Of a stretch of DNA of 64,000 bases, positions 16,287 through 24,876 are shown in pieces. This DNA is from Flavobacteriales bacterium (GTDB taxonomy: Bacteria; Bacteroidota; Bacteroidia; Flavobacteriales_F; PHOS-HE28): positions 372,001 to 436,000 of the forward strand of contig JADJQW010000004.1 of the NCBI GenBank assembly GCA_016712535.1. Direction: 5' to 3'. Each line of letters starts with the position of its first letter. Position 1 is the stretch's first letter. A program made the translations under genes and the position numbers. Under the pieces are notes generated by a model that was given only the letters and a program-made list of their open reading frames with translations, was not told the origin of the DNA and searched no databases.

Positions 16287-18089
16287 TCACTCCTTCAGGA
16301 TGCGCCCCGTGTGCCGTGCATTCCTTGCAACGGCCTCGTAGAGGTAAACGCCTTCCGCAAGCGCGCGCACATCGATGCTGTTGCGATCAGGCTGTATGCG
16401 CTGCCGCAGGATAGTGCGGCCCGTGGCATCGCGCAGGGTGAATGCACCACCAGCAAGGTCGTTCGGCGCTTGGAAGTGTACCGCGTCGGAAACGGGGATG
16501 GGGAAGAGCGCGAGCTGGAGCGTGCTATGCGGCTCACTCACATTCACCGAGGTGTAATCCGCACAACCATTGCCGAAGGCCATTGTCTCGCCGACATTCC
16601 AAACAGGCAGGGTCTGCGCGAACGCCAGTACGCTATCCACGCGAGAGCGCAATGCAACCACACTCGCTTCTGGTCCGCCGCTCGAAGCGCGCGCATACAC
16701 GTAAGCGAATAGGAGGTGCATGTTCTCACCGGGTTCCAACGTGAAGGCTCCCATGCCCATGAGTCCGCGGCGATCCGGTGTGGCTGGTGTCTGGGCGGTT
16801 TCGCTCCACGGCGCCTGCACTTGTCCACCGGTGCCCGCTCCTACAGGGTCGCCATCGCCGGGGAACATGAACGCGCAGAGCAGCGCATCAGGGTCCGGAT
16901 CGTAGCCCGACCCGCCATAGCTCATGGGCGTACCATCCTTCCAGATGCCGCGCAAGTAGTTGTAGGCATGCACCGTCGTTGCCGGGTCGTTGCAGCAGGA
17001 TGATGAGTAGCTGTTGAAGTACATGAAGTGAGAAAGCCCGTAGCGCTCGTTGTCGATGATCCCATCGCCGAAGCCCCGGCCGTTCCAATTGGGCAGCGCG
17101 TTGGATTGCGCATCATCCGACCCGTCGGGTTCGACCAGTGGTCCTTTGATCACAGCCATGCCGAACGCCGGTGGCTGCACCCCATATCCGGCTTGGCCCG
17201 TGCAACTCGCATCGAAGTTGTCCCAATTGTAGGCGTAGGCCAGGTTACGCGATGGGTCGCAGCCGATGAAGTCGTTGCTGGCGCAGCCGATATCGAAGTC
17301 GTTGAAGAACCCGAGCATGGTGCTGGTGTAGGTCTGCGCGCTGCGGTTGATCAGGCGGTAGGACACGAACACGGACTGGCTGATGGCAGGATCCGAGCTG
17401 TTGAACGCGAATGGCATCTGTTGCACTTCGACCCCCAGGCCCGTGTTGCCGTTCGCGACGCCGAGGTAGTCATTGAAGACGCTGAAGAGCGCTTGGTCGC
17501 CCATGATGCAAGGTGCATCGCCATCGGCCGGGTCGTAGTAGCCATCTTGGTTGAAGTCGTGGAATGGCGCGAGGTATGCGTCGTAGCCCGCAGCTATATC
17601 GCCCATGGCGGGCCAAGCGGTGAAGGACGCCGGGATAGTGTATCCATTCGGGAAAAGGATGGATGGGTCGCAGCCAGGGTCATTCAGGCATAGGAAATAT
17701 GCGTGGTGCGCATCCACTTCGGCCCGGCTCACGCGCCACACTTGGTCGTAGGTCGCTGAAGTGGCTTCGTCCGTTGTGCCATTGAGTTTGAGGGGCCCTG
17801 GGAAGAAGTGCATGGTGCCGAAAGAATCATAGAGCGTGCTCGAGACGCGCAAGCCGCCATTGGCATCCTGTCCTCCGAGCCAGAGGCCGCCGGCATAGAG
17901 CGGGCTCGCGGGTTCACCAATGGGCACCTCGTACTGGGAGGTACTCTGGCTGCCGCCACCGGCTACGCGGCCATTCGAGAAGAACCGGGCGCGCACGTCA
18001 CCGATATCCAGTTCGGAGAAGGCTTGTGCATGGGCCGTATTCAGCGCGAGCAGGAGAATGCCGGGCAGGAAGGAGTACCGAGCGGTCAT
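16287..18089 (-). CDS. T9SS type A sorting-domain surface protein
   Basis: 600 residues with a signal peptide (LLLALNTAHAQ). The body resembles a Bacteroidota secreted family with DFNQDGYYDPADGD (Ca-binding-like, around 190) followed by IMGDQALFSVFND, and several aromatic beta-strand repeats; cysteines around 290-360 may form disulfides. The last ~75 residues are a T9SS type A sorting domain (LFPIPVSDAVHF ... GRTILRQRI ... EGVYLYEA). It is exported through T9SS and surface-anchored or released. Ligand unknown. Confidence 0.85.
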   Translation of the reverse strand: MTARYSFLPGILLLALNTAHAQAFSELDIGDVRARFFSNGRVAGGGSQSTSQYEVPIGEPASPLYAGGLWLGGQDANGGLRVSSTLYDSFGTMHFFPGPLKLNGTTDEATSATYDQVWRVSRAEVDAHHAYFLCLNDPGCDPSILFPNGYTIPASFTAWPAMGDIAAGYDAYLAPFHDFNQDGYYDPADGDAPCIMGDQALFSVFNDYLGVANGNTGLGVEVQQMPFAFNSSDPAISQSVFVSYRLINRSAQTYTSTMLGFFNDFDIGCASNDFIGCDPSRNLAYAYNWDNFDASCTGQAGYGVQPPAFGMAVIKGPLVEPDGSDDAQSNALPNWNGRGFGDGIIDNERYGLSHFMYFNSYSSSCCNDPATTVHAYNYLRGIWKDGTPMSYGGSGYDPDPDALLCAFMFPGDGDPVGAGTGGQVQAPWSETAQTPATPDRRGLMGMGAFTLEPGENMHLLFAYVYARASSGGPEASVVALRSRVDSVLAFAQTLPVWNVGETMAFGNGCADYTSVNVSEPHSTLQLALFPIPVSDAVHFQAPNDLAGGAFTLRDATGRTILRQRIQPDRNSIDVRALAEGVYLYEAVARNARHTGRILKE

Positions 18090-18221
18090 GGTATTCGGCG
18101 CCGGATGTGACCGGTGCGCAACGCCAACCTAGCGCGAGGCGCCAAGTCTCATGCATGCCCTACGAGGAACGAAACGTCCTATCACACGAACGGTCGTGAA
18201 ACTTGGAAACAGAAGCGGGAA

Positions 18222-18374
18222 TCAGCGCAGCTCGTACACCACCTCCACCGCATCGGGCAGCGTGGTATCCACCACAAGCGAGTACACCGCCTCCCCCTGC
18301 TCATCCTTCTCCAGCACATTGCCGGCGATGGTCAGGGCGCGGTACGTGGGAACGATCGGCGTGGAGGAGGTCAA
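18222..18374 (-). CDS. Small protein, 50 codons, coupled to the upstream gene
   Basis: The frame runs from TTG 18374 to TGA 18222. The TTG overlaps the preceding gene's stop (TTGA), the arrangement expected of translational coupling. Codon use is typical of this genome (third positions mostly G/C), and the product ends DTTLPDAVEVVYELR. There are no ATG alternatives. It could instead be the tail of the upstream gene after a natural or sequencing frameshift. No family recognised. Confidence 0.5.
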   Translation of the reverse strand: MTSSTPIVPTYRALTIAGNVLEKDEQGEAVYSLVVDTTLPDAVEVVYELR

Positions 18375-18628
18375 GCGACGCGGCGGAGTTGGAAAGGCTG
18401 CACGGCGGAGGTCTCTCCGTCGAGCACCATGAGGTAGTAGTCCTCACCCATCAGGTCGGTGATGCGCACGCGGGTCACCGGACCGCGCACATCGCCTGAC
18501 TTCACGATGTGGCCGCTGGCATCGCAGATATCGAACAGCGCGCCCTCGGTGCCGGGCTCGTAATCGAACATGAGCAGGCGCTCGATCTGGTCGATGCGCA
18601 AGCGGAGCTCGAGGGGCTGGTGGGCCAT
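18371..18628 (-). CDS. Hypothetical small protein
   Basis: 85 residues from ATG 18628 (a TTG at 18658 would add ten residues). Beta-rich sequence: IERLLMFDYEPGTEGALFDI ... GHIVKSGDVRG ... TRVRITDLMGEDYYLMVLDGE. The rhythm is like the C-terminal half of a T9SS sorting domain or small jelly roll, but there is no signal peptide. First gene of a two-gene unit. Function unknown. Confidence 0.6.
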   Translation of the reverse strand: MAHQPLELRLRIDQIERLLMFDYEPGTEGALFDICDASGHIVKSGDVRGPVTRVRITDLMGEDYYLMVLDGETSAVQPFQLRRVA

Positions 18629-18658
18629 GCCAGGGTGGAATTGGGCTTCATACGCCAA

Positions 18659-19049
18659 CTGGCCTTAGCGGGTTCCTGAAGGCCGAAGGCCCGATCAGCT
18701 CTTGCCGACCGGGCCTCCCACCACCAAACCAAAACCAAACCCTATCCCATGGGCAGGCTAGCTGCCCTGATCATTGAAGATCCAGAGTGAAGTCCTTTCA
18801 GTACGCATGGCAACGAGGGGTTTTTCCGGCGTTCGTGGCACCAAGCTAGCGTGGGGCAGCGCGTCGCGGAGGTGATGAACGAGGAGCGGCAAAGCCCGTC
18901 AAGTGAGCGGGGGATACGCTCAATGCGCCGATCGGGCGTGCACGTTGCGAAGCGGGTTATGGGCGCAGTGCGACGGATGATGCCTTCGCCGTTGCTCGCC
19001 CCACCCTTGCCGAAGGCTGGCGATCGACTTCCGCGCAGCGCCTTCAGTC
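18659..19049. other. Gene-free interval with one inverted repeat
   Basis: I see no credible coding sequence on either strand. The left part holds a 10-bp inverted repeat with one mismatch, AGGCCCGATC/GACCGGGCCT at 18687-18716, next to an A/C-rich tract (about 18720-18745). The middle (18850-19020) is featureless. The right end leads into the promoter at 19050. Confidence 0.5.
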
Positions 19050-19060
19050 TATCTTTTCGC
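19050..19060 (+). promoter_or_regulatory. -7 element of the response regulator gene
   Basis: TATCTTTTCGC, close to TAnnTTTGC with one extra T, 14 nt before ATG 19075. Confidence 0.4.
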
Positions 19061-19074
19061 CAAACCAGAACACC

Positions 19075-19827
19075 ATGTCACTGCGCGCGCTGATCGTTGA
19101 CGACGAGGCCGATGCCCGGGAGAACCTCCGCATGATGCTCGAAGAGCATTGCCCCGAGGTGCAAGTGGTTGGACAAGCGGGGAGCGCTGCCGAGGCCCGA
19201 CAGCGCATCCAGGAGCTGCAGCCCAATGCCCTCTTCCTCGATATCAAGATGCCCGGTGAGGATGGCTTCCAGCTGCTCGCCTCCATCGCGGAGCTCGATC
19301 TGCCGGTGGTCTTCACCACGGCCTATGATGAATACGCGCTCAAGGCCTTCAAGGAGAACGCGCTCGATTACCTGGAGAAGCCCATCGACCATGAGGAACT
19401 GGAGCGTGCGGTGAAGAAAATGGCGAAGGCTGCCGGAGAGCTCCATAGCAATCAGCCCTCGGCGATCGCGGCCCTGATGAAGGATCCGGCCTCACCCTTG
19501 AGCACGCGCGTGGCCATCCCCGGTCGCGATGGCCTGGTGCTGCTGAAGCAGGAGGACATCATGTACCTGGAGGCCAACGACAGCTATACCACCGTGCACT
19601 TGAAGGACGGCAAGCGCAGCGTGAGCAGCAAGCACATCCGGGTGTTCGAGGACAACCTGGACCCCAAGACCTTCTTCCGCGTGCACAAGTCGTACATCAT
19701 CAACCTCGAGCACCTGAAGGGCTTCAGCCGCACCGAAGGCAACATGGCCATGCTCGACAATGGCACCATGATCCCCGTGTCGCGCCGGCGTTTGCCCGAT
19801 TTCCTCGGATTGATCAATACGTTCTGA
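19075..19827 (+). CDS. LytTR-family response regulator
   Basis: 250 residues. Receiver domain 1-120 with acidic pocket D9/D10 and phospho-acceptor D56 in FLDIKMPGEDGF; the switch Thr lies in VVFTTAYDEYALKAF and the Lys in YLEKPID. LytTR DNA-binding domain about 150-250 (DIMYLEANDSYTTVHL ... FFRVHKSYIINL ... MIPVSRRR). It should bind direct-repeat promoter sites when phosphorylated by the histidine kinase encoded 12 bp downstream. Confidence 0.95.
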   Translation: MSLRALIVDDEADARENLRMMLEEHCPEVQVVGQAGSAAEARQRIQELQPNALFLDIKMPGEDGFQLLASIAELDLPVVFTTAYDEYALKAFKENALDYLEKPIDHEELERAVKKMAKAAGELHSNQPSAIAALMKDPASPLSTRVAIPGRDGLVLLKQEDIMYLEANDSYTTVHLKDGKRSVSSKHIRVFEDNLDPKTFFRVHKSYIINLEHLKGFSRTEGNMAMLDNGTMIPVSRRRLPDFLGLINTF

Positions 19828-19839
19828 GATTTGCGGGCG

Positions 19840-22800
19840 ATGCGTGCCTGCGCCCTGCTTGTTGCCTTAGCCGCCGCTTCTGCGAGCGAAGCGCAACAGC
19901 ATGCGTTCAGACAGGTCACGACGCGTGATGGCCTCGCGCAGAGCCAGGTGCGCGCGATCGCCCACGATGCCGACGGCTTCCTCTGGTACGGCACCTTGGG
20001 CGGAGCCAGCCGGTTCGATGGCCTTGTGTTCCAGAACCGCTCTGTGCAGGACGGCCTGCCGGACCCTTTGGTGAGCGCCATCGCACTTGATGCAGAAGGC
20101 ACGCTCTGGCTGGGCTCCGGCAATGCCATCGTGCGGGTCCAGGGGAAGAGGTTGATCGAAGAGCGCCTGCCAGGCAGTGATCGCGCAGCACGCGTGCTCA
20201 GCATGGCTGCGGCGCCTGGCGGAGACCTGTACATAGGAACGGATGGAAGCGGCGTGTACCATCGAGATTCGAAGGGCGTGCACCTCATGGCCGGGTATCC
20301 TATCGGAGCACCGAATGTGCGTGCCATGCTGCTCTTGCGCGATGGTTCCCTGCTCGTTGGGCATCGCACCGGCCTGTTGCATTGCGCCGATGGCCGTTGT
20401 GCAGATGTCCCGGTCGGCGACGCTGAGCCGAAGCTTGTGAGCGCTTTGGCTGAGGCCGATGACGGCAGCTGGTGGGTCGGCACCCTTGGCAGCGGCCTTT
20501 ATCGCGTGGCGACGAACGGCGCATTGCTCGCGGAATACGATGAGGAGAACGGGCTGCTGCAGAATAACGTCCGTTGCTTGCTGCGCGACGACCGGGGCAG
20601 ATTGTGGATAGGCTCGAAGCTGGGCCTGAACATGCTTGAAGGGAAGCGCCTCCGGACCTTCACGGTGCATCAAGGACTTCCGAACGATAATATCCAGTGC
20701 GCTTACCAGGACCGTGAGGGAAACCTGTGGTTCGGGACCGACGGCGCAGGCGCGCTCAGGTATCTTGGGGATCGGTTCGTCACCTTCACGGTGAAGGACG
20801 GCCTTTGCAGCGACCTGGTGATGAGCATCACGGCCGATGCCCTAGGCGACCTCTGGCTCGGCACATACGACAATGGCATTTGCCGCATGGACGGCATGGC
20901 CATGATCACCACCTTCGATGGCCTTCCGAACAACACGGTATGGTGCGGTCTCCTTGATCGCGATGGCTCGCTCTGGTTCGGCACCAGCGAAGGCCTGGCG
21001 CATGTGGTGAACGGCGTGGTGCAGCGCCAGCGCGGCGATGCGCCATTAGCAGGGTCAAGGGTGTTCGCCTTGCATCAAGACAGCACCGGGCGCATCTGGT
21101 GCGGCACGCGCGAAGGGCTCTACTCCTTCGATCCGGGCACCGGGCAGTTCCGCCACGAAACAGGTGATCACGGTCCTCAGCGGTCCGTGCGTGCGATCAT
21201 GGCCTCTGCTGATGACGGGTTGGAGATGGTGGGCGATGACGGCTTCTTCACCTTCCGGGAGGGTCGCTTCAATCGGATCGGCATGGATCAAGGACTGAGC
21301 GATCATACGGCGCTCTGCATGGTCCGGGATCGAGCGCAACGTACCTGGGTGGGCACCGCCAACGGGGTCTCTTGCCTGCTGCCGGGCGGTGTCCGCACCA
21401 TCCGGTTCGCCGATGATTTCGGATCGAATTACATCAACTTCCTCCGTTCGGATGAAGCTGGTAGAATCTGGGCCGGCACCAACAATGGCCTGTTCCGGTT
21501 CGATGCCGATAGCATCCTGACGGATTCGTCGGCACGCCAGCACGTGACCATGAGCGATGGCCTGCGCGGTCTCGAGTTCAACCTGAATTCGGCGCACGCC
21601 TGGACGCATGGCCGCATGCTCTTCGGCAGCGCGACAGGGCTGGTGCTCTACCAGGGGCCTGTGATTCCTGGCATTCGTGCCGCGCATGCGACGGCACCGG
21701 GAATCAGCATCCATGGCGTCCGCTCATTCTTGCAGCCGTCATTCTGGAAGGACCAATGCGACAGCCTCGATGCCGAGGGCCTTCCGATCGGACTGCATGT
21801 GGACTACCGGCGGCACTACCTCACCTTCGACTACTCGGCCACGGCATTCGCCCGCCCGGAAGAGGTGCGTTACCGCTATCGCCTGGTGGGCCTCGATCCG
21901 GACTGGCTGCCGCCCACCGATGCACGCTTTGCTTCTTTCAGCAACCTGCCGCATGGCCAGTACACCTTTGAAGTGATCGCGGCCGCCGGCGATGGGCCTT
22001 GGAGCGAGCCGGCTGCGTTCAGTTTCCGGATCGACCCGCCTTACTGGGCCCGCTGGTGGTTCTTCGCGTTGTGCGCGATTGCAATGGCGTCCGTCGCGTA
22101 CGCCATCCATCGCATCCGAGCGTCGCGCAGGGCACGGCGCGAGAAGACCCGCCAACTGATGCTGCGCTCGCGGATGCTGCAATTGGAGCAGCAGGCGCTC
22201 AATGCCAACATGAACCGCCACTTCGTGTTCAATGCGCTGAACAGCATCCAGTTCCACATCAATCGTCAGGACCGCGCCACCGCCAGCCGCTATCTGACCA
22301 GTTTCGCGAAGCTGATCCGCAAGAACCTCGATGCCAGCCAGAGCGATACCACCACCCTCGCCGAGGAATTGGAGCGCCTTGAACTCTACCTGAAGCTTGA
22401 GCACATGCGCTTCAAGGACAAGTTCCGGTATACCATCACCGTTGATGCCGGAGTGGATGCGAATCAGGTGCGCCTGCCAGCCATGATGCTGCAGCCCTAT
22501 GTGGAGAACAGCATCTGGCATGGCATCCTGCCGATGGAGGGCCAGGGGCATGTGGCCATAACGGCGGCACCCGCTCTTGAGCCGGGCAGGGTAGTGGTTC
22601 GGATCGAGGATGATGGCATCGGCGTGGAGCAGAGCCAAAGAGCGAAATCGGGGGTTGAGAACGACCACATTTCCCGCGGGATCGAGATCACGAAGGGCAG
22701 GGCCGATGTGCTGCGCAGGCTTGAGCTGACGGATATCCGGATAGACGGCCCCAAGGAACGGTCGCACGCGGCCAGCGAACGGCAAAGAGGCACCATCGTG

Positions 22801-22890
22801 CTCATAGAACTCCCTGTGCAACAGGTCGTAACAAATCGCGTTGAAGGCTTGCAAACGCCCCACGACGACTATACATTTGGTCCGTCATGA
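19840..22890 (+). CDS. Beta-propeller (Reg_prop) sensor histidine kinase, LytS-type
   Basis: 1016 residues from ATG 19840 with signal peptide (MRACALLVALAAASASEAQ). Repeats of the type LWIGS..GL..ML or LWFGTDGAGALRY build two periplasmic seven-bladed propellers (about 25-590), followed by a Y_Y_Y domain (about 615-720, ending FRIDPPYWARWW), one transmembrane helix (about 732-752), and a cytoplasmic His_kinase domain: phospho-acceptor in NRHFVFNALNSIQ, ATPase N-box MLQPYVENSIWHG. This architecture senses extracellular glycans or other signals in Bacteroidota and signals to LytTR partners, here the upstream gene. It ends overlapping the next gene by ATGA. Confidence 0.93.
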   Translation: MRACALLVALAAASASEAQQHAFRQVTTRDGLAQSQVRAIAHDADGFLWYGTLGGASRFDGLVFQNRSVQDGLPDPLVSAIALDAEGTLWLGSGNAIVRVQGKRLIEERLPGSDRAARVLSMAAAPGGDLYIGTDGSGVYHRDSKGVHLMAGYPIGAPNVRAMLLLRDGSLLVGHRTGLLHCADGRCADVPVGDAEPKLVSALAEADDGSWWVGTLGSGLYRVATNGALLAEYDEENGLLQNNVRCLLRDDRGRLWIGSKLGLNMLEGKRLRTFTVHQGLPNDNIQCAYQDREGNLWFGTDGAGALRYLGDRFVTFTVKDGLCSDLVMSITADALGDLWLGTYDNGICRMDGMAMITTFDGLPNNTVWCGLLDRDGSLWFGTSEGLAHVVNGVVQRQRGDAPLAGSRVFALHQDSTGRIWCGTREGLYSFDPGTGQFRHETGDHGPQRSVRAIMASADDGLEMVGDDGFFTFREGRFNRIGMDQGLSDHTALCMVRDRAQRTWVGTANGVSCLLPGGVRTIRFADDFGSNYINFLRSDEAGRIWAGTNNGLFRFDADSILTDSSARQHVTMSDGLRGLEFNLNSAHAWTHGRMLFGSATGLVLYQGPVIPGIRAAHATAPGISIHGVRSFLQPSFWKDQCDSLDAEGLPIGLHVDYRRHYLTFDYSATAFARPEEVRYRYRLVGLDPDWLPPTDARFASFSNLPHGQYTFEVIAAAGDGPWSEPAAFSFRIDPPYWARWWFFALCAIAMASVAYAIHRIRASRRARREKTRQLMLRSRMLQLEQQALNANMNRHFVFNALNSIQFHINRQDRATASRYLTSFAKLIRKNLDASQSDTTTLAEELERLELYLKLEHMRFKDKFRYTITVDAGVDANQVRLPAMMLQPYVENSIWHGILPMEGQGHVAITAAPALEPGRVVVRIEDDGIGVEQSQRAKSGVENDHISRGIEITKGRADVLRRLELTDIRIDGPKERSHAASERQRGTIVLIELPVQQVVTNRVEGLQTPHDDYTFGPS
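22872..22880 (+). promoter_or_regulatory. Internal -7 element before the small lipoprotein gene
   Basis: TACATTTGG, a full match to TAnnTTTG, lies in the last codons of the kinase gene and ends 6 nt before ATG 22887. The lipoprotein can thus be expressed both by coupling and from its own near-leaderless transcript. Confidence 0.55.
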
Positions 22891-23168
22891 AACGCCAAAG
22901 CACCTTCCTTAACCTGTTCAGCGCGATAGCCATCTTGGCCATGCTCGCCGTTTCAGGTTGCTCCAAGGATGATGGGTTCGCTCCTTGCCAGCATGAGGAA
23001 GAGAACCTCGGGGACACGAAGAGCTCGGGCGGTGCATCCCTCGATTCAAACGATGCCGCTGGCAAGCCCGGGAATCTGCGCGGCACCTCTGGCGGAAGCT
23101 CCATCAGCGACGATGGCGACGATGTCGGCGATGGTGAGCGCAACAAGAAGAAGAAGCCGAATAACTGA
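22887..23168 (+). CDS. Small lipoprotein with acidic middle and basic tail
   Basis: 93 residues. Lipoprotein signal ending LAVSGC (Cys25). The mature part is low-complexity: Ser/Gly-rich, then SDDGDDVGDGE, then NKKKKPNN. No known fold. It overlaps the kinase stop by ATGA and is followed at once by a strong terminator, so it closes the RR-HK operon. Possibly an accessory of the sensor; that is inference. Confidence 0.7.
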   Translation: MKRQSTFLNLFSAIAILAMLAVSGCSKDDGFAPCQHEEENLGDTKSSGGASLDSNDAAGKPGNLRGTSGGSSISDDGDDVGDGERNKKKKPNN

Positions 23169-23197
23169 CCCCCCCAGCATTCGGTACTTTGCATGAG

Positions 23198-23219
23198 CGC
23201 CCGGTTACCCGGGCGTTTT
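23198..23219 (+). terminator. Rho-independent terminator after the sensor operon
   Basis: CGCCCGG, loop TTAC, CCGGGCG, then TTTT: 7-bp GC stem and T-run, 30 bp after the lipoprotein stop. Confidence 0.85.
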
Positions 23220-23316
23220 CATTTCCTCCCTTCGCTGATCACGGGAAGCCGTTGCCCGATTGACGTGCACCCCCTTGAGGGAGGCGCTCTAGTTTCACTT
23301 GCGAAGCGGATACCGC

Positions 23317-24876
23317 ATGCCAGCAAGGACACAGGATCATGTGCATCGGCTCATCGCGTCGATGAGCCCGGCGGAGAAGCGCTATTTCAAGCTTCACGTC
23401 GCCCGCGGCGGGCATGAGCACGGCAACCAGGAGCTGCTCTTCAATGCCATTGCTGACATGGAGCGTTACAACGAGGAAGCGCTGATCGATCGATTCCAAG
23501 GAGAACCCTTTACCCGCCATTTCGCCATCACTAAGCGGCGCCTGTACGAAGCCATCCTGCACAGCCTTGAGGCCTTCCATGCGGAGAGCTCCGTTGATGC
23601 GCGAATCCATCGGCACCTGCACCAGGCGGAGATCCTGCACCAGCGCGCGCTCTACGCGGATGCGCTGAAGGTGCTGCAGAGCGCGCGACGGCTAGCGCTG
23701 CGGCATGAGCGGCAGGCTTCGTTGGGGGCTGTGCGAGAATGGGAGCGTCGCTTGCTGGAATGCCGGAACTACAGCGGAATCGATGAAAAAGGAATCGATG
23801 CCATCGCCGTCGAGGACGATTCCGCCCGCCGTTCGCAAGCCGAAGTGGACCGCCTCTGGTCCATCAAGAGCAAGGTGTTCCTGCGCATGTATCATCAAGG
23901 CGCGGCGAGGGAATCGGAATCAACCGCCCGTATCCGGGAATTGCTGAGCGAGCCGCTGCTGCAGGATGGCGCCACGCTGCTATCCGCCCGTGCGCGATTC
24001 CTGCATCATCACATCCGAGCGGCTGCAGCATTCGCCTTGGGCATGAACCACGAATGCCGCGCGCAGCTCGTAGCCAATGCCGCACTTCTCGAGAGGGAGC
24101 GCGCCGCCTTCATGGACGAACCGAACTTGATCCTCGGCGTGATCAGCAACCTGGCCTATGTGACCGCCCAGTGCGGCCAATACCAGGAGGCGTTCGCGTT
24201 GCTGAAGCGTTTCCGCTCGCTGCCCGGCCAATGGGGCATGCCGGAGAACGACGACCTTGACCTGAAACTGTTCGCCACGACCACTAGCCTGGAGTTGAGC
24301 ATGCATCTGCGGCTGGGCGAAGCAGCGAAAGCAGTTGAGCTGATCCCGGTGGTGGAACGCGGCCTGCGCGATCATGCACAACGGCTTGGTCCGGTGCGGC
24401 GCGCGGTCCTTCAGTACGAATGCGCCTATGCCCTCTTCTGCTCGGGCCAGCTTGAAAAGGCGCTGCGCTGGACCAACGCGTTGCTGAACGCCGCGCGGCA
24501 CGACGACCTCAGCGATGTGAGCTGCTTCACCCGTCTCATGCACCTGCTGCTGCTATACGATTGCGGCAAGCGCGAACTGCTCGCTTACGCGCACCGGAAC
24601 ACGGAGCGTTTCATGAAGCTCCACGGGCGGAAGCATCGCTTCGAGCCGCGCCTGCTGAGGCTGATCGCGCAGCTGACGCAAGCGCGCGGCGAGGATGATG
24701 CGCGGGCCAGGCTCACCGCCTTCCGCGATGATGCGCTGGTCCTTCTTGACGACCCGATGGAGCGCGGCGTGCTCGACTACATGGATCCAGTGGCATGGGC
24801 CGAAAGCAGATTGACCGGATCGCCTTTCGCGGATTGCATCCGCGAAAGGGCAAAGCGCATGGGACGGGCGGCTTAG
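23317..24876 (+). CDS. Helical-repeat (TPR-like) hypothetical protein
   Basis: 519 residues from ATG 23317. It is almost wholly alpha-helical, Arg/Ala/Leu-rich and soluble, with no signal peptide. It opens DHVHRLIASMSPAEKRYFKLH, a start I have seen in Bacteroidota proteins annotated only as hypothetical, and continues with TPR-like helix pairs (QYQEAFALLKRF; GQLEKALRWTNALLNAA). Probably a scaffold or regulatory protein. It overlaps the convergent thiL gene by 4 bp at the stop codons. Confidence 0.75.
   Translation: MPARTQDHVHRLIASMSPAEKRYFKLHVARGGHEHGNQELLFNAIADMERYNEEALIDRFQGEPFTRHFAITKRRLYEAILHSLEAFHAESSVDARIHRHLHQAEILHQRALYADALKVLQSARRLALRHERQASLGAVREWERRLLECRNYSGIDEKGIDAIAVEDDSARRSQAEVDRLWSIKSKVFLRMYHQGAARESESTARIRELLSEPLLQDGATLLSARARFLHHHIRAAAAFALGMNHECRAQLVANAALLERERAAFMDEPNLILGVISNLAYVTAQCGQYQEAFALLKRFRSLPGQWGMPENDDLDLKLFATTTSLELSMHLRLGEAAKAVELIPVVERGLRDHAQRLGPVRRAVLQYECAYALFCSGQLEKALRWTNALLNAARHDDLSDVSCFTRLMHLLLLYDCGKRELLAYAHRNTERFMKLHGRKHRFEPRLLRLIAQLTQARGEDDARARLTAFRDDALVLLDDPMERGVLDYMDPVAWAESRLTGSPFADCIRERAKRMGRAA

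Noticed and set aside
18687..18716. Inverted repeat as a terminator or riboswitch
   Set aside because: It has a mismatch, no T-run on either strand and no adjacent gene end; no known riboswitch core was recognised.
23185..23192. -7-like TACTTTGC just before the terminator at 23198
   Set aside because: It would transcribe straight into the hairpin; the 74-codon frame after it has no supporting features. Probably chance.
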